Shown here one piece after another: positions 8,675-19,253 of a DNA stretch of 64,000 nt (its first letter is position 1; every line of letters starts with the position of its first letter). The notes under the pieces are model-generated. The model was not told the origin of the DNA, made no database searches, and saw only the letters and a program-made list of their open reading frames with translations. Both the position numbers and the translations under genes were made by a program. The stretch lies in the NCBI GenBank assembly GCA_963848825.1, contig CAWKFA010000008.1, positions 310,001-374,000 on the forward strand. Reading direction: 5' to 3'. Source of the DNA: CAVVSQ01 sp963848825. GTDB lineage: Bacteria; Planctomycetota; Planctomycetia; Gemmatales; Gemmataceae.

Positions 8675-9952
8675 TCAGGCACTTCGCCGCAAGGCTCGTT
8701 GTTCCGCCTGGCGAATGACGCGACGTCTTTCGACCGCAGTTTCCTCCTTGAGCCACTGATAAAGCACGGCATGACTTTCCGTCAGTGTCTGCCCTCGGCG
8801 CTTCATTACCAGGCCGGCCGTGCGCAGGTGTTGTTCGAGTTCCGCTCCTTCGCGCAGGTTGCCGTTCCACCAGTCCGTGAAGCTTGGCACATATTTCGGT
8901 GCGAAGCGACCAGCGGGCAAGAGATTGCAAAAGGCGCCGACGTTGGTGCCGGTGTTTATGAGGGTGCCAAGTCCAGTCTTCGTGTGGTCTCCCAGAAAAC
9001 AGCCGACTTTTGTATGCCCCGTGGCAATTGACTGGCCATGAATCGTCACGGCTACCTCGTCGTAATCGTTGCGCAGGTCGCTGTTATGAGTGCCCGCTCC
9101 AAGGTTCACCCATTCCCCGACGTAGCTGTGCCCAAGGAAACCCTCGTGATATTTGTTGCTATGGGCGTGAATGATGCTGGCCTCGACCTCGCCGCCGATG
9201 CGACAGTGGGGACCTACCGTACTGCCGGCGCGGATCTTGGCCCCGTGAACTTGCGTGTAGGGCCCAACGTAACAAGGTCCCTCCAGTCGTGAAAATGCCG
9301 TTACCGTCGCGTGAGCATCGATGATGACAGGTCCGTTGGTCGTGTCGGCGACAATATAAGGATCGAGCCGTGCCTCCGGATGCACCCACAAGTTCTCGCC
9401 AGGACCCGTCAGACCAAGGTGCGCCGGAGAAATTGGCCGTGGCTCCTCCTTCAACATGATGGCGAAGTCGCGCTGAAGCTGGGCGCTGTTCTGTTCCACC
9501 AGGTCCCAGGGATAGCGGATCATTTTGCCGTCGGCATTTTGGGCTGGCAGCGAGGCCTGCCAGGCTTCAAGAAAGGCTGGTAGGACATCTGGAGTCAAGT
9601 TGCGCGTCTGCTCTGGTCCGACCAGCGCCCAGGCGACTTCCCCATCAGCCAGGCCGATGCTGGGCTCTTCAAGAAATGCAGGTTTGCCATTGGGGGGCAA
9701 CCATCGGCCGTTGACGAGAAGGGTCATTTCTGCGCCCAGCCAGTCCACGTCGTTGACAGGCCTTGTCGGCTTACCGAGCCGCGTGACCTCTTCGAGGTGT
9801 GTCCGAACCAGCAGGCCATACTCGCTTGCCGTCCAGTGGCGTAGCTGTTTCGAGCCCAAGGTTGTTCGGCCGCAGACCAGGTCAAAGACGGGTCGCGTTA
9901 GACTCAGGGGCTCCAGGCGTTCGGCACGATCTTCGAATAAACACATGCGCAT
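8675..9952 (-). CDS. GlmU-like sugar nucleotidyltransferase / acyltransferase
   Basis: A 425-residue protein resembling the alternative GlmU family (TIGR03991 type). The N-terminus starts MRMCLFEDRAERLEPLSLTR and LVCGRTTLG, typical of that family and different from the LxxGxGTRM loop of classical GlmU. From about residue 205 onward it is a left-handed beta-helix with hexapeptide repeats (GPVIIDAHATVTAFSRLEG, YVGPYTQVHGAKIRAGSTVG, GHTKVGCFLGDHTKTGLGTL). By family it may form UDP-N-acetylglucosamine or another nucleotide sugar for the cell envelope. The exact substrate is not shown. AAAGGA lies upstream of ATG 9952. It is separated from icd by 206 bases, in the same orientation. Confidence 0.8.
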   Translation of the reverse strand: MRMCLFEDRAERLEPLSLTRPVFDLVCGRTTLGSKQLRHWTASEYGLLVRTHLEEVTRLGKPTRPVNDVDWLGAEMTLLVNGRWLPPNGKPAFLEEPSIGLADGEVAWALVGPEQTRNLTPDVLPAFLEAWQASLPAQNADGKMIRYPWDLVEQNSAQLQRDFAIMLKEEPRPISPAHLGLTGPGENLWVHPEARLDPYIVADTTNGPVIIDAHATVTAFSRLEGPCYVGPYTQVHGAKIRAGSTVGPHCRIGGEVEASIIHAHSNKYHEGFLGHSYVGEWVNLGAGTHNSDLRNDYDEVAVTIHGQSIATGHTKVGCFLGDHTKTGLGTLINTGTNVGAFCNLLPAGRFAPKYVPSFTDWWNGNLREGAELEQHLRTAGLVMKRRGQTLTESHAVLYQWLKEETAVERRRVIRQAEQRALRRSA

Positions 9953-10233
9953 AGATCACGTCCTTTCGAGGTTCGGAGTTTACCGAGCCGCCAGGCAATT
10001 TCCTATGCCGACTGATTGATCGCGGTGGCAGGCGACGCTACAAGAGCTGAGAATATTATCCAGGCGTAGCGATTGCAGGGGCGGTGCCTTCTCTAGCGTT
10101 GCTGTCTTCTCTAACTTGCCCGAAGTGTTAAACTTCCTTTAAAGAGCACTGGTGAAAACAGCGACCTGCCGCCCAGCGCGCATAATGGATTGGACACCGT
10201 CCTATCCGTGGGTGCCATTTCGATGAGGTCGCC

Positions 10234-10395
10234 ATGCCAAACGATGCCAAGCTGGGCCTGGTCCTGGGAATAAGCGTGGTCGTGGCGATTGGCATGGTCT
10301 TTTTCCGCGCCGAGGCGCCGGTCAGTGGAGCGAATCCGCCACCGAGTACGAGCCTCAACTCTCGGCCGGCACCGGAGCCCCCAACGCCGCCCTGA
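10234..10395 (+). CDS. Small membrane protein with Pro-rich tail (53 aa)
   Basis: ATG at 10234 opens a 53-residue frame: MPNDAKLGLVLGISVVVAIG, then a hydrophobic stretch ending in VFFRAEAP and a Pro/Ser-rich tail. The MPNDAKLGLV start followed by one helix and VFF[RK] resembles short planctomycete proteins that often carry a LysM domain after the helix. Here the tail ends after 20 residues, so the LysM part is absent or the frame is broken. It is a probable inner-membrane protein with an extracytoplasmic tail. It lies 42 bases upstream of the glutaminyl-tRNA synthetase gene. Confidence 0.55.
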   Translation: MPNDAKLGLVLGISVVVAIGMVFFRAEAPVSGANPPPSTSLNSRPAPEPPTPP

Positions 10396-10437
10396 TCGGC
10401 TTTACAGCAATCCGCCCCGCTCACTACAATAGGACGC

Positions 10438-12127
10438 ATGAGTACCAACGAACCCGCGTCCATCAATTTCATTCACCAGATTATCGAGGAAGACCGCCTG
10501 GCGGGCAAAAACGGCGGCGAGGTGCGCACCCGCTTTCCGCCCGAGCCCAACGGCTACCTGCATATCGGCCACGCCAAGTCGATTTGCCTGAATTTTGGCA
10601 GCGCGCTCAAATACGGCGGTGAATGCAACTTACGCTTTGATGACACGAACCCAAGCAAGGAAGAGCAAGAGTACGTCGATTCCATCGAATTCGACGTCAA
10701 CTGGCTTGGCTTCCAGTGGGCCGGCCTGTACTTCGCATCGGATTACTTCGATCAACTATACGATTGGGCCGTCGCGCTTATTAAGAAGGGCAAAGCGTAC
10801 GTCTGCGACCTCACGGCGGATCAAATACGTGAACATCGGGGCTCGCTCACCAAGGCTGGCAAAAACAGTCCGTATCGCGATCGTTCCATCCCCGAAAACC
10901 TGGATCTCTTTCAACGCATGCGCGGCGGCGAATTCCCGGATGGCTCGCGTACCTTGCGGGCCAAGGTCGACATGGCCTCGCCCAATCTCAATATGCGCGA
11001 CCCTGTCCTCTACCGCATCTTGCCGTGCGCATCATCATCGCACGGGAGATAAGTGGTGCATTTATCCGATGTACGATTACGCCCATGGCCAATCCGATTC
11101 GGTCGAGAAAATAACTCACTCGATTTGCACGCTTGAATTCGAGAACCACCGTCCACTGTACGATTGGTTCATCAAGGAACTCGACATCTTCGCCCCGCGG
11201 CAAATCGAATTTGCTCGCCTGAACTTGACGTACACCATGATGAGTAAACGCAAGTTGCTGGAACTTGTACGCGATAAAAATGTGGCCGGCTGGGACGACC
11301 CGCGCATGCCGACGATTTCCGGCCTGCGCCGGCGCGGCTACACTCCGGAGGCGATCCGCAATTTCTGTGAGCGCATCGGCATCTCCAAGTTCAATGGCAC
11401 GATCGGCATGGCCTGGCTGGAAGACGCCTTGCGTGAGGACCTCAATAAACGAGCCCCGCGGGTGTTGGCCGTCTTGCGGCCAATCAAGGTAGTCATTGAC
11501 AACTATCCGGAGGGTCAGGTTGAGGAGCTCGATGCCGTTAACAATCCGGAAGACCCATCCGCCGGGACGCGCAAAGTGCCTTTTTCACGCGAATTGTACA
11601 TCGAACAGGACGATTTTCGCGAAGACCCGCCCAAGCAGTTTTTTCGCCTCGCACCCGGCCGTGAGGTCCGCCTGCGCTGGGCCTATTTCATCACGTGCAA
11701 TCAAGTTGTGAAGGACCCGGCTACCGGTTCCATAACCGAGTTGCACTGTACTTACGATCCGGCGACCAAGGGGGGCAACTCGCCCGATGGCCGCAAGGTA
11801 AAAGGAACGATGCACTGGGTCTCCGCCGCCCGAGCTCTGCCCATCGAGGTTCGCCTCTACGATCACCTGTTCAGCAAGCCCGATCCGGAGGATGTGCCTG
11901 AAGGGGGCGACTATAAAGACAATTTGAACCCCAAGTCCCTGGAAGTTGTCGAGGGCTTCGCGGAGCCAAGCCTCAAGGGGGCCGCGGCGGGCACCAAGGT
12001 TCAATTTGAGCGCCTAGGGTATTTTTGCGTCGATAGCAAGGATTCGACGCCCACCAAACTGGTCATGAATCGTGCAGTGACCTTGGCCGATACCTGGGCC
12101 AAGATTCAAAAGGGCACGCAAAAATAA
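10438..12127 (+). CDS. glnS: Glutaminyl-tRNA synthetase (one frameshift near 11023)
   Basis: A class I aminoacyl-tRNA synthetase of about 563 residues that charges tRNA-Gln in the cytoplasm. The HIGH motif is PPEPNGYLHIGHAKS near residue 40. GlnRS signatures FDDTNPSKEEQEYVDSI and, after the break, AHHHRTGDKWCIYPMYDYAHG follow. The KMSKS-like loop is MMSKRKL, then GWDDPRMPTISGLRRRGYTPEAI. The C-terminal anticodon-binding beta-barrels are complete (YIEQDDFREDPPKQFFRLAPG). One extra base near 11023 divides the gene within the YRIL/RAHHHRTGD segment. Since the enzyme is normally essential, the break is probably a sequence error. The next gene starts 14 bases after the stop. Confidence 0.93.
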
Positions 12128-12140
12128 GGCGGGAAAGATC

Positions 12141-12713
12141 TTGGCACGCGTACGCACTTTTATCGCGCTGGATACGGGGCAGGCGATACGAGATCGGATG
12201 ACCGCGTTTCAGGGTAACCTGGCCCGCACTGGCGCGGACGTCAAATGGGTAGAAGCGGCAAACCTCCATGTGACGCTGCTCTTCCTGGGCGAAGTTGACA
12301 GTCGCGATCTGATCGACGTGTGCCGCGCCGTGACAGAGGTGGCGGCCAAGAAGACGTCCTTTGAAATAGCAGTCACGGGTGCTGGTTGTTTCCCCAACAT
12401 GCGCCGCCCACGGGTGGTTTGGCTGGGCATCGGGAAGGGTACGGAGGAAGTGCGTGCCCTGCATGATAATCTGGAAAAGCCACTGTTGGAGCTGGGCTGT
12501 TATCGCCGTGAAGAACGCCAGTTTACCCCGCATATCACGTTAGGACGGGTTCGCGGCGAGAAACCGACGGACGAGTTGACCGCCGCTCTCACCAAGAAGC
12601 AAGACTACGAGGCAGGCGAGGCCATTATTCGCGAAGTGCTGGTAATGAGTAGCGATTCGTCCGCGACGGGCCATTTCTACACGGTGATGAGCCGGGCACC
12701 CTTGATGCCGTAG
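12141..12713 (+). CDS. thpR: RNA 2',3'-cyclic phosphodiesterase
   Basis: A 190-residue member of the 2H phosphoesterase superfamily. The two catalytic H-x-T/S-x tetrads are clear: LHVTLLFLG near residue 47 and FTPHITLGRVR near residue 132. The enzyme hydrolyses 2',3'-cyclic phosphodiester ends of RNA to 2'-phosphates in E. coli. Older annotations call it 2'-5' RNA ligase. The start is TTG at 12141 (MARVRTFIALD), 14 bases after glnS, suggesting one transcript. Length agrees with the family (about 180). No break is seen. Confidence 0.88.
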   Translation: MARVRTFIALDTGQAIRDRMTAFQGNLARTGADVKWVEAANLHVTLLFLGEVDSRDLIDVCRAVTEVAAKKTSFEIAVTGAGCFPNMRRPRVVWLGIGKGTEEVRALHDNLEKPLLELGCYRREERQFTPHITLGRVRGEKPTDELTAALTKKQDYEAGEAIIREVLVMSSDSSATGHFYTVMSRAPLMP

Positions 12714-12840
12714 CGACGCACCGCGACGGTTTGCCGCGTATTTCCTGCGACGGCGCACAACCTTGGATCGTATTTGGTGTTTGCTATACCAATGTTGTGC
12801 CCCGAGCCTCCCGCGAATAGGGAATCCAAGGAGTCAAATC

Positions 12841-14052
12841 ATGAAGACAGGCGTTTGGATGATGAGCATTATGCTGGGTCTGCTCCTGGGAGCCGGCACG
12901 CGGGCGCAGGATTGGCCGCAATGGCGCGGGCCACAGCGCGACAACAAGGTGACGGGGTTCATAGAACCCAAGTCCTGGCCCAAGGAATTGACCAAAAAGT
13001 GGAACGTCCCCGTCGGTGTCGGCGAATCCTCGCCGGTCCTGGTTGGCGATAGGCTTTATGTCTTTGCGCGTAAAGCCGGCGACGAGGTCACGTTGTGCCT
13101 CGACGCCAAAACTGGCCAGGAGATTTGGAAAGATACCTTTGCCACGGCCGCGATCAAGGGCGCCGATGGTGGTTTTCCCGGACCCCGCAGCACGCCCGCG
13201 GTTGCTGACGGCAAGGTCTGCACGCTTGGAGTCAATGGAGTTGTGTCCTGCCTCGATGCCGTCAATGGCAAGGTTCTCTGGCGGAAAGAAACCAAATCCA
13301 ATCCAAAGTTTCATACCTCAACGTCGCCGCTGATTGCCGACGGTAAATGCATTGTCTACACCGCCGAGCTCAGTGCCTATGACCTGGCCAGCGGGGACGT
13401 GAAATGGACATGGAAAGGCAGCGGGGCGCCCTACGGTTCTCCCGCCCTCATGATGGTCGGTGGCGCGACCCAGTTCGTCACGCCGACGCAAGATTTCTTG
13501 GCCGGGATAGGGCTCAGCGACGGCAAACTTCTTTGGGAAGTCAAACTGCCGCCGGGCGGTTACATGAGCAACTACTGCACGCCGCTTATCAAGGGTGACA
13601 TCGTCATCTATTCCGTTGCCCTGAAGGGCTCCGGTTCAGCCATGATGGCCTACAGGATCGAGAAAAAGGAGGATGGCCTGACAGCCACGCAAGTCTGGAA
13701 AAAGAACCTCGCGGCGGACAAATATCAGTCGCCGGTTCTCCACGATGGCTTGGTGTTCGGACTGTCCACCTGGCGCAATCTATTTTGTCTGGACGCTAAA
13801 TCCGGCGACGAGCTGTGGGTAGACAAGACGAGACGTGGCGAATGTGGCGCTACGCTGAACGCGGGCTCTGTGATGTTTTCCCTCACGAGCGATAAAAACC
13901 TGGTTGCTTTTAAACCAACGTCCAAGAGCTATGAGGAATTGGCTAAATATACGGTGGCGGACGCGGAAACCTGGGCCACACCGATCATTTCTGGCAATCG
14001 CGTTTTTGTGCGGGACAAGGCGGGTGCGCTGACCCTGTGGACGATTGAGTGA
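12841..14052 (+). CDS. Secreted PQQ-like beta-propeller protein
   Basis: A 403-residue secreted protein. ATG at 12841 is preceded by AAGGAG and gives a signal peptide (MKTGVWMMSIMLGLLLGAGTRA) that ends before QDWPQWRGPQRDN, the typical mature start of planctomycete outer-membrane-assembly-like or PQQ-repeat proteins. Several propeller blades are visible, each with a strand like LCLDAKTGQEIWK, SCLDAVNGKVLWRKE, YDLASGDVKWTW, IGLSDGKLLWEVKLP and FCLDAKSGDELWVDK. PQQ-like repeats do not prove PQQ binding, and I see no dehydrogenase catalytic set. It is likely a periplasmic scaffold. The lipoprotein gene 25 bases downstream may be cotranscribed. Confidence 0.85.
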   Translation: MKTGVWMMSIMLGLLLGAGTRAQDWPQWRGPQRDNKVTGFIEPKSWPKELTKKWNVPVGVGESSPVLVGDRLYVFARKAGDEVTLCLDAKTGQEIWKDTFATAAIKGADGGFPGPRSTPAVADGKVCTLGVNGVVSCLDAVNGKVLWRKETKSNPKFHTSTSPLIADGKCIVYTAELSAYDLASGDVKWTWKGSGAPYGSPALMMVGGATQFVTPTQDFLAGIGLSDGKLLWEVKLPPGGYMSNYCTPLIKGDIVIYSVALKGSGSAMMAYRIEKKEDGLTATQVWKKNLAADKYQSPVLHDGLVFGLSTWRNLFCLDAKSGDELWVDKTRRGECGATLNAGSVMFSLTSDKNLVAFKPTSKSYEELAKYTVADAETWATPIISGNRVFVRDKAGALTLWTIE

Positions 14053-14077
14053 CCGGCAGTTTCACGAGGACTTTCCT

Positions 14078-14473
14078 ATGAATGCCAAGCGCTTGGCGAT
14101 CTTGTTATGCCTGGCCACCATGTCGCACGGGTGCTCGAAATCGTCGGCACCGTCGTCGAAGCCAGCCGCCGTACAGCCGGAGATGGGCAAGGCGGAGACG
14201 CCGCCGCCAGGTGTACCGGACCTCACGCCGCAACAGGAAACGCGGGTACGTACGGCTCTGGCCAAGCTATCCGATACTGACCGCGCCCTGGCGGAGACAC
14301 AGAAGTACTGCCCCATTCACAAGGGCCGGCTTGGCAGCATGGGCAAGCCCGAACGCATCGAGCTGGAAGGTCAACCAGTCTTTTTGTGTTGTTCTGCCTG
14401 CACGGAACAAGCCCGCGCAGAACCAAAAGCGACCCTGGAACAGGTCGCGGCGTTCAAGAAGGGTGCTCGCTAA
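14078..14473 (+). CDS. Lipoprotein with Cys/His cluster, possibly metal-binding
   Basis: A 131-residue predicted lipoprotein. The signal sequence ends in LATMSHGC near residue 18, a plausible lipobox. A Pro/Ser-rich linker follows, and then a C-terminal domain with KYCPIHKGRLGSMGKP and VFLCCSACTEQARAEP. One Cys-His pair (CPIH) and a CC..C cluster resemble short domains fused to or encoded near heavy-metal efflux systems, related in pattern to YHS or heavy-metal-binding domains. It precedes the RND permease by 154 bases on the same strand, which supports a role with that pump. Metal binding is inferred from the residues only. I start at ATG 14078, which gives the clean signal peptide. Confidence 0.7.
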   Translation: MNAKRLAILLCLATMSHGCSKSSAPSSKPAAVQPEMGKAETPPPGVPDLTPQQETRVRTALAKLSDTDRALAETQKYCPIHKGRLGSMGKPERIELEGQPVFLCCSACTEQARAEPKATLEQVAAFKKGAR

Positions 14474-14627
14474 ACCGTTGGCATGACGCTCCCTGGGGTA
14501 CCATGGCCACGCAAATCCGTGGTCAAGTGGTCGCAGCGTTTCACGCCGTTGGCCTTGGTTAGCATGCCTACCCTGTGTTTGGCCGATTGGGACGTAGTGC
14601 CGGCCAGCCGGTGCCCCAGGATCACCC

Positions 14628-17600
14628 ATGAATCCGATTGAATTCGCACTGCGTCGGCCGGTCACCATCATGGTGGCGATGATGGCCTTGCTCGCCGGGG
14701 GCTGGCTCGCGCTTACACGCATGAAGGTCGATATCTTTCCCGCCCTTAATTTGCCCGTCGTCTATGTTGCTCAGCCTTACGGCGGCATGGACCCCGAGCA
14801 GATGGAAGGGCTCATCGCCAATTATTACGAATACCATTTTCTGTACATCGGCGGCATTCACCACGTCGAATCGAAGAACGTGCAGGGTGTCTCCCTGATG
14901 AAGTTGTATTTTCATCCGGGCACCGATATGGCACAGGCCATGGCCGAAACCGTGGGCTACGTCAATCGCTCCCGGGCTTTCATGCCGCCGGGGACCGTTC
15001 CCCCGTTTATCATGCGTTTCGACACCGGGAGTGTTCCGGTCGGTTATCTCGTACTCTCGAGCAAGACCAAGTCTGTCGGCGAGATTCAGGATCAGGCACT
15101 TTTCAAGGTCCGGCCGATGTTTGCTTCCATTCCGGGCGTGTCGGCGCCGCCCCCCTTTGGAGGCAATCAGCGAACGATTGTTGTGCGTGCCGATCCCGAC
15201 CGACTGCGTGGCTACAACCTCTCCGCCGATGATGTCGTTCGGGCCCTGACCGCGGGTAATATCATCAGCCCATCGGGCAACATTCGTACTACCACGTCGA
15301 TGCCGCTCGTGCCCAGCAATGCGATCGTGGCAAGGCCGGCCGAGCTAGGCAATATCGCAGTCAAGCCTGGCGTCTATCTACGCGACCTGGTACGCCGCGA
15401 TCCAGTCACCGACAAGCCGCTCATCGACGATGCCACCGACATCCCGACCGGCTATGCCCTGGTAAACGGCAAGCGGGCCGTCTATATCCTCGTCACCAAG
15501 CGGGCTGACGCCTCGACTTTGTCCGTGGTCGAAAATGTGCGTGGCGATCTGCAGAAGATGCAGCGACCAACTGCCCTCCGACATCGATGTAACCTTCGAA
15601 TTCGATCAGTCTCCCTATGTGACGAACTCCATCAGGGGCGTGGTTTGGGAAAGTTTCCTCGCCGCCGCACTCGTGGGCTTGATGGTCCTGTTGTTTTTAC
15701 GCGATTGGCGCAGCGTTCTTATTGTCATACTCAATATCCCGCTGGCGCTCGTTGGCTCAATCATCGCGCTGGCACTAACCGGGCAGACGATTAACCTGAT
15801 GACGTTGGGCGGTTTATCACTGGCTGTCGGCATCCTGGTGGATGAGTCCACGGTCGAAGTGGAGAACATTCACACCCAGATGGACAGGACCTCCTCGGTC
15901 GCCCTGGCCGTGCGCCGCGGCAACGCGGAGACGGCTGTACCGCGACTGCTCGCCATGCTCAGTATTCTGGCTGTGTTCATTCCATCGTTTTTCATGCAGG
16001 GGTCGGCCAAGGGCCTGTTTGTACCGCTGTCGCTGGCTGTCGGCTTTGCCATGATCACCTCCTATTTACTGTCGAGTACCTTTGTACCGGTAATGTCCGT
16101 CTGGTTGCTGCGTCCGCCGGGTGAGCGGGAACCACACCAAGATTCGGAACATCCCAGGCAAGGCGCACGGCATTGGTATTTTCCGAATTGTTGCGATGGA
16201 CAACGCGTCTGCGTTGGCTCGTGGTGCCGGCCTATATCGTGGCCGCGCTGGTGGGCACGTTTTTTCTGGGTCGGTCGCTAGGAACGGAGATCTTTCCTCA
16301 AGTGGACGCCGGGCAGTTTCAATTTCGCCTGCGTGCTCCAGAGGGAACGCGCATCGAGCAGACGGAGGAGATCACCCGTGCGGCCCTGGCGTTTATCGGC
16401 AAGGAAGTGGGGCCGGAGAACGTCGCTATTTCGCTCGGTTATGTGGGAGTTGTCCCATCGAGCTACCCGATCAACAGCGTCTTTTTGTGGATGGGTGGGC
16501 CCGAGGAAGCCGTGATGCGCGTCGTCGCTCAAACAGGGCGCCGTCCGCATTGAGGACTTGAAGAAACGGCTGCGCGCGAAACTGCCGGGTCAGCTTCGCG
16601 AGTGGTTGGCGCAGAAATGGCTCGCCGAAGGGGAATCCGCCGATAAGGTGGAACGCCAGATGCGTGCGCGCTCAGGTTGTCTTTCGAACCAGCCGACATT
16701 GTCAACGAAGTGATGAGCTTTGGCTCGCCCACTCCGATCGAAGTTGTAGTCAGCGGTCCGAAAATGGCGGACAATCGCGCCGATGCGGCCAAGGTGTTTG
16801 AACAACTGGCGCTGGTGCCCTCGCTGCGCGATCTTCAGTATGGGCAGTCGCAAGATTATCCAACGCTCGAGGTACGCATCGACCGGGAGAAGGCGGCGCT
16901 CTCTGGAGTCACGACGGAGGAATTGTCGCGCTCTTACTGGCCGCTACCTCGTCAAGCAGGTTCGTGGTCCCGAATTTTTGGCGCGATCCAGCCTCCGGCA
17001 TTGGTTATCAGGTTCAGGTCGAAGTCCCGCAAGCATTGATGCGTTCGGCCGTGGACGTGGAGACGATTCCGGTCAAGACCGTTGGCCAAAGCCCACTTCT
17101 CTTGCGCGATGTCGCCGACGTTGTCGAGGGTACGATGCCTGGGGAGATCGACCGCTACAACATGCGGCGGCTGGTGAGCATGACCGCGAACATCGAGGAC
17201 GAGGACCTGGGCCGTGTTGCGGCACGACTTTCTCGGGCCGTGGAAGATGCCGGTAAGCCACCGACGGGCGTGCAGGTGGACGTCCGCGGCCAGGTCACGC
17301 CGATGAATGAAATGTTCCAGGGGCTGGCGTTTGGTCTGATCGTGGCGGTGGTTGTCATTCTGCTTTTGTTGACGGCATACTTTCAATCGATCCGGCTGGC
17401 ACTGAGCGCCGTCGCTGCAGTACCGGCGGTGTTGCTCGGCGTCGTGCTGATGTTGCTGGCGACCCAGACCACGCTCAACATTCAGTCTTTCATGGGCGCG
17501 ATCATGGCGATCGGCGTGGCCGTGGCCAACGCCATTTTGTTGGTTACCTTCGCCGAACGCTATCGCCTGGAGGGGCAGACCGCCATTGAGGCCGCGATCG

Positions 17601-17878
17601 ATGCCGCGCGGACGCGCATCCGGCCCATTGCCATGACCAGCCTGGCCATGATTGCTGGCATGGTTCCCATGGCTCTGGGCCTGGGTGAAGGGGGAGATCA
17701 AACCGCGCCGCTCGGACGGGCCGTGATCGGCGGCCTGTTGGCGTCCACATTGGCAACGTTGACGCTGCTACCAGCCGTCTTCGCCCTGTTGATGAATAAC
17801 GCCTCGATGCATTCGGTTTCGCTTTCGCCAACTGATCCCAAGGGCCGGTATTATGAATCAGAGGCTGAGTCCAGCTAA
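14628..17878 (+). CDS. RND efflux permease, broken by five frameshifts
   Basis: The restored protein is about 1083 residues with the RND (ACR_tran) layout. It has an N-terminal helix NPIEFALRRPVTIMVAMMAL, a first periplasmic loop, helices 2-6 (WESFLAAALVGLMVLLFLRDWRS; LGGLSLAVGILVDESTVEVEN), a second loop starting GTEIFPQVDAGQF, and helices 8-12 ending in TLATLTLLPAVFALLMN. The reading frame changes near 15555, 16150, 16527, 16670 and 16945. The family sequence continues across each change, so the gene is either a decayed copy or heavily affected by sequence errors. TM4 has VDES where AcrB has VDDA, and TM10 has VANA where AcrB has AKNA, so proton relay residues differ. It overlaps the adaptor start by 26 bases. 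Confidence 0.85.
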
Positions 17879-19224
17879 CCCGCGATCAATGATGCTAGCG
17901 CGCCCATGCCTGGTTTGTTGCTATTTGCTGCTGACGCTGGCCAGCGCAGGGTGCGGTCCGGCGCCTCTCCCCAGGACGGAACAACCGAAACCGGCCGCGG
18001 CGCCGGTGAGCGTCATCCATCCGCAGCGGAAAGTCTTGCAACGCGTGGTGGACCAACCCGGTCTGGTTCAGGCATATGAAGAAACTCATCTGGTTGCGCG
18101 GGTCCCTGGTTACGTGCCGCTTGCCCCTCGATTACCAGGGACAAATCGTCTACGACATTGGCCGCGCCGTCCGCGGTCCCGTCTTTGATTCGACCGGAAA
18201 AGTCATCGAGCCGGGTGAAATTCTCGCGGAAATCTTGGTGCCGGAGCTCGAGGACGAGGCCAGGCTAAAGCACGCATTGGTACGGCAAACGGCCGCGGAG
18301 GTGGAGCAGTCGCGCAAGGCACTGGCCGCCGCCGAGGCGAACATCGCGCGCCTGGAGGCGGCAACGGTCGAGGCGCGGGCCCTCAGCGATTACTGGGAAT
18401 CCCAATCCAGGCGCATGGCGCAGGCGGTCAAAAGCGGCACCGTCGAGACCCAGATCGGCGATGAAACTCTGAATCAACTCAAAGCCGCTGCCGCCCGCGT
18501 CGTGGGGGCAGAGGCTGGCACGCGTAAGGCAAAAGCCGACCGGGACAAGGCGAGTGCGGACGTGCACGCGGCCGAGGCGCATGGCGACGTGGCCAAGGCG
18601 GACGCCGAGCGTGCCGACTCCATGCTCGCCTATGCCAAGATTCGCGCCCCTTATACCGGGATCGTGACCATGCGCAAGGTAAACACGGGTGATTTCGTCC
18701 AGCCGGCCACGGCGAAAGGGGAGTGGCTTTTCACGGTGGCGCGGCTCGATCCGGTACGTGTCGTCATTGGTGTTCCCGAGGCCGACGCGGAGCTAGTCCA
18801 GGAGAAAGCCATCGTCAAGCTGACGATCGCGGCTTCCACCGGACCACATCTGGAGGGGACTGTCACGCGGACATCCTGGGCGTTGGAACCGGCAACACGT
18901 ACCCTGCGTACGGAGATCGATCTGCCCAACAAAGAAGGCCGGTTGCGTCCCGGCATGTACGTTGCCGCACACCTTTATAATGCGCTACCCGAGGCGTGGG
19001 TCTTGCCTGCAACCGCTCTCGCGAAACAGCCGGAGGGTTGGGCTTGCTATCTCGTCGAAGGTGGCAAGGCGATCCGAACGCCCGTGGTAGTCGGTCGCGG
19101 AGACGGACAGTTCATTCAAGTTCAAAAATGGCAAGCGCAGGCGGGCCAATGGCTCGATTTTACCGGCAAAGAAGCCGTTGCCGAACGGACGACCGCTGTT
19201 ACGGCGGGACAGGCAGTCCCGTAG
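17853..19224 (+). CDS. RND periplasmic adaptor, MFP family (one frameshift near 18112)
   Basis: About 457 residues after restoring one base near 18112. The N-terminus has a lipoprotein-like signal (CLVCCYLLLTLASAGCG, cysteine near residue 35). The barrel-sandwich part begins VIHPQRKVLQRVVDQPG with QAYEETHLVARVPGYV. A long alpha-helical hairpin rich in Ala/Glu follows (residues about 150-260), then ADSMLAYAKIRAPYTGIVTMRKVNTGDFV, the lipoyl-like second half. A beta-barrel (ATRTLRTEIDLPNKEGRLRPGMY) and a membrane-proximal domain complete it. The adaptor joins the RND permease to an outer-membrane channel. Overlap with the permease gene shows a common transcript. A TolC-like gene lies further on the same strand after an inverted gene pair. 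Confidence 0.88.
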
Positions 19225-19253
19225 GCCTGCTTGGCGTGCCATTCTCCTCTGCC

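Noticed and set aside
14628..17878. Reading the plus-strand RND as a true pseudogene
   Set aside because: Its five breaks exceed the local average, but every segment keeps family sequence with no gaps or internal stops in the matching frame. Decay cannot be separated from assembly error here.
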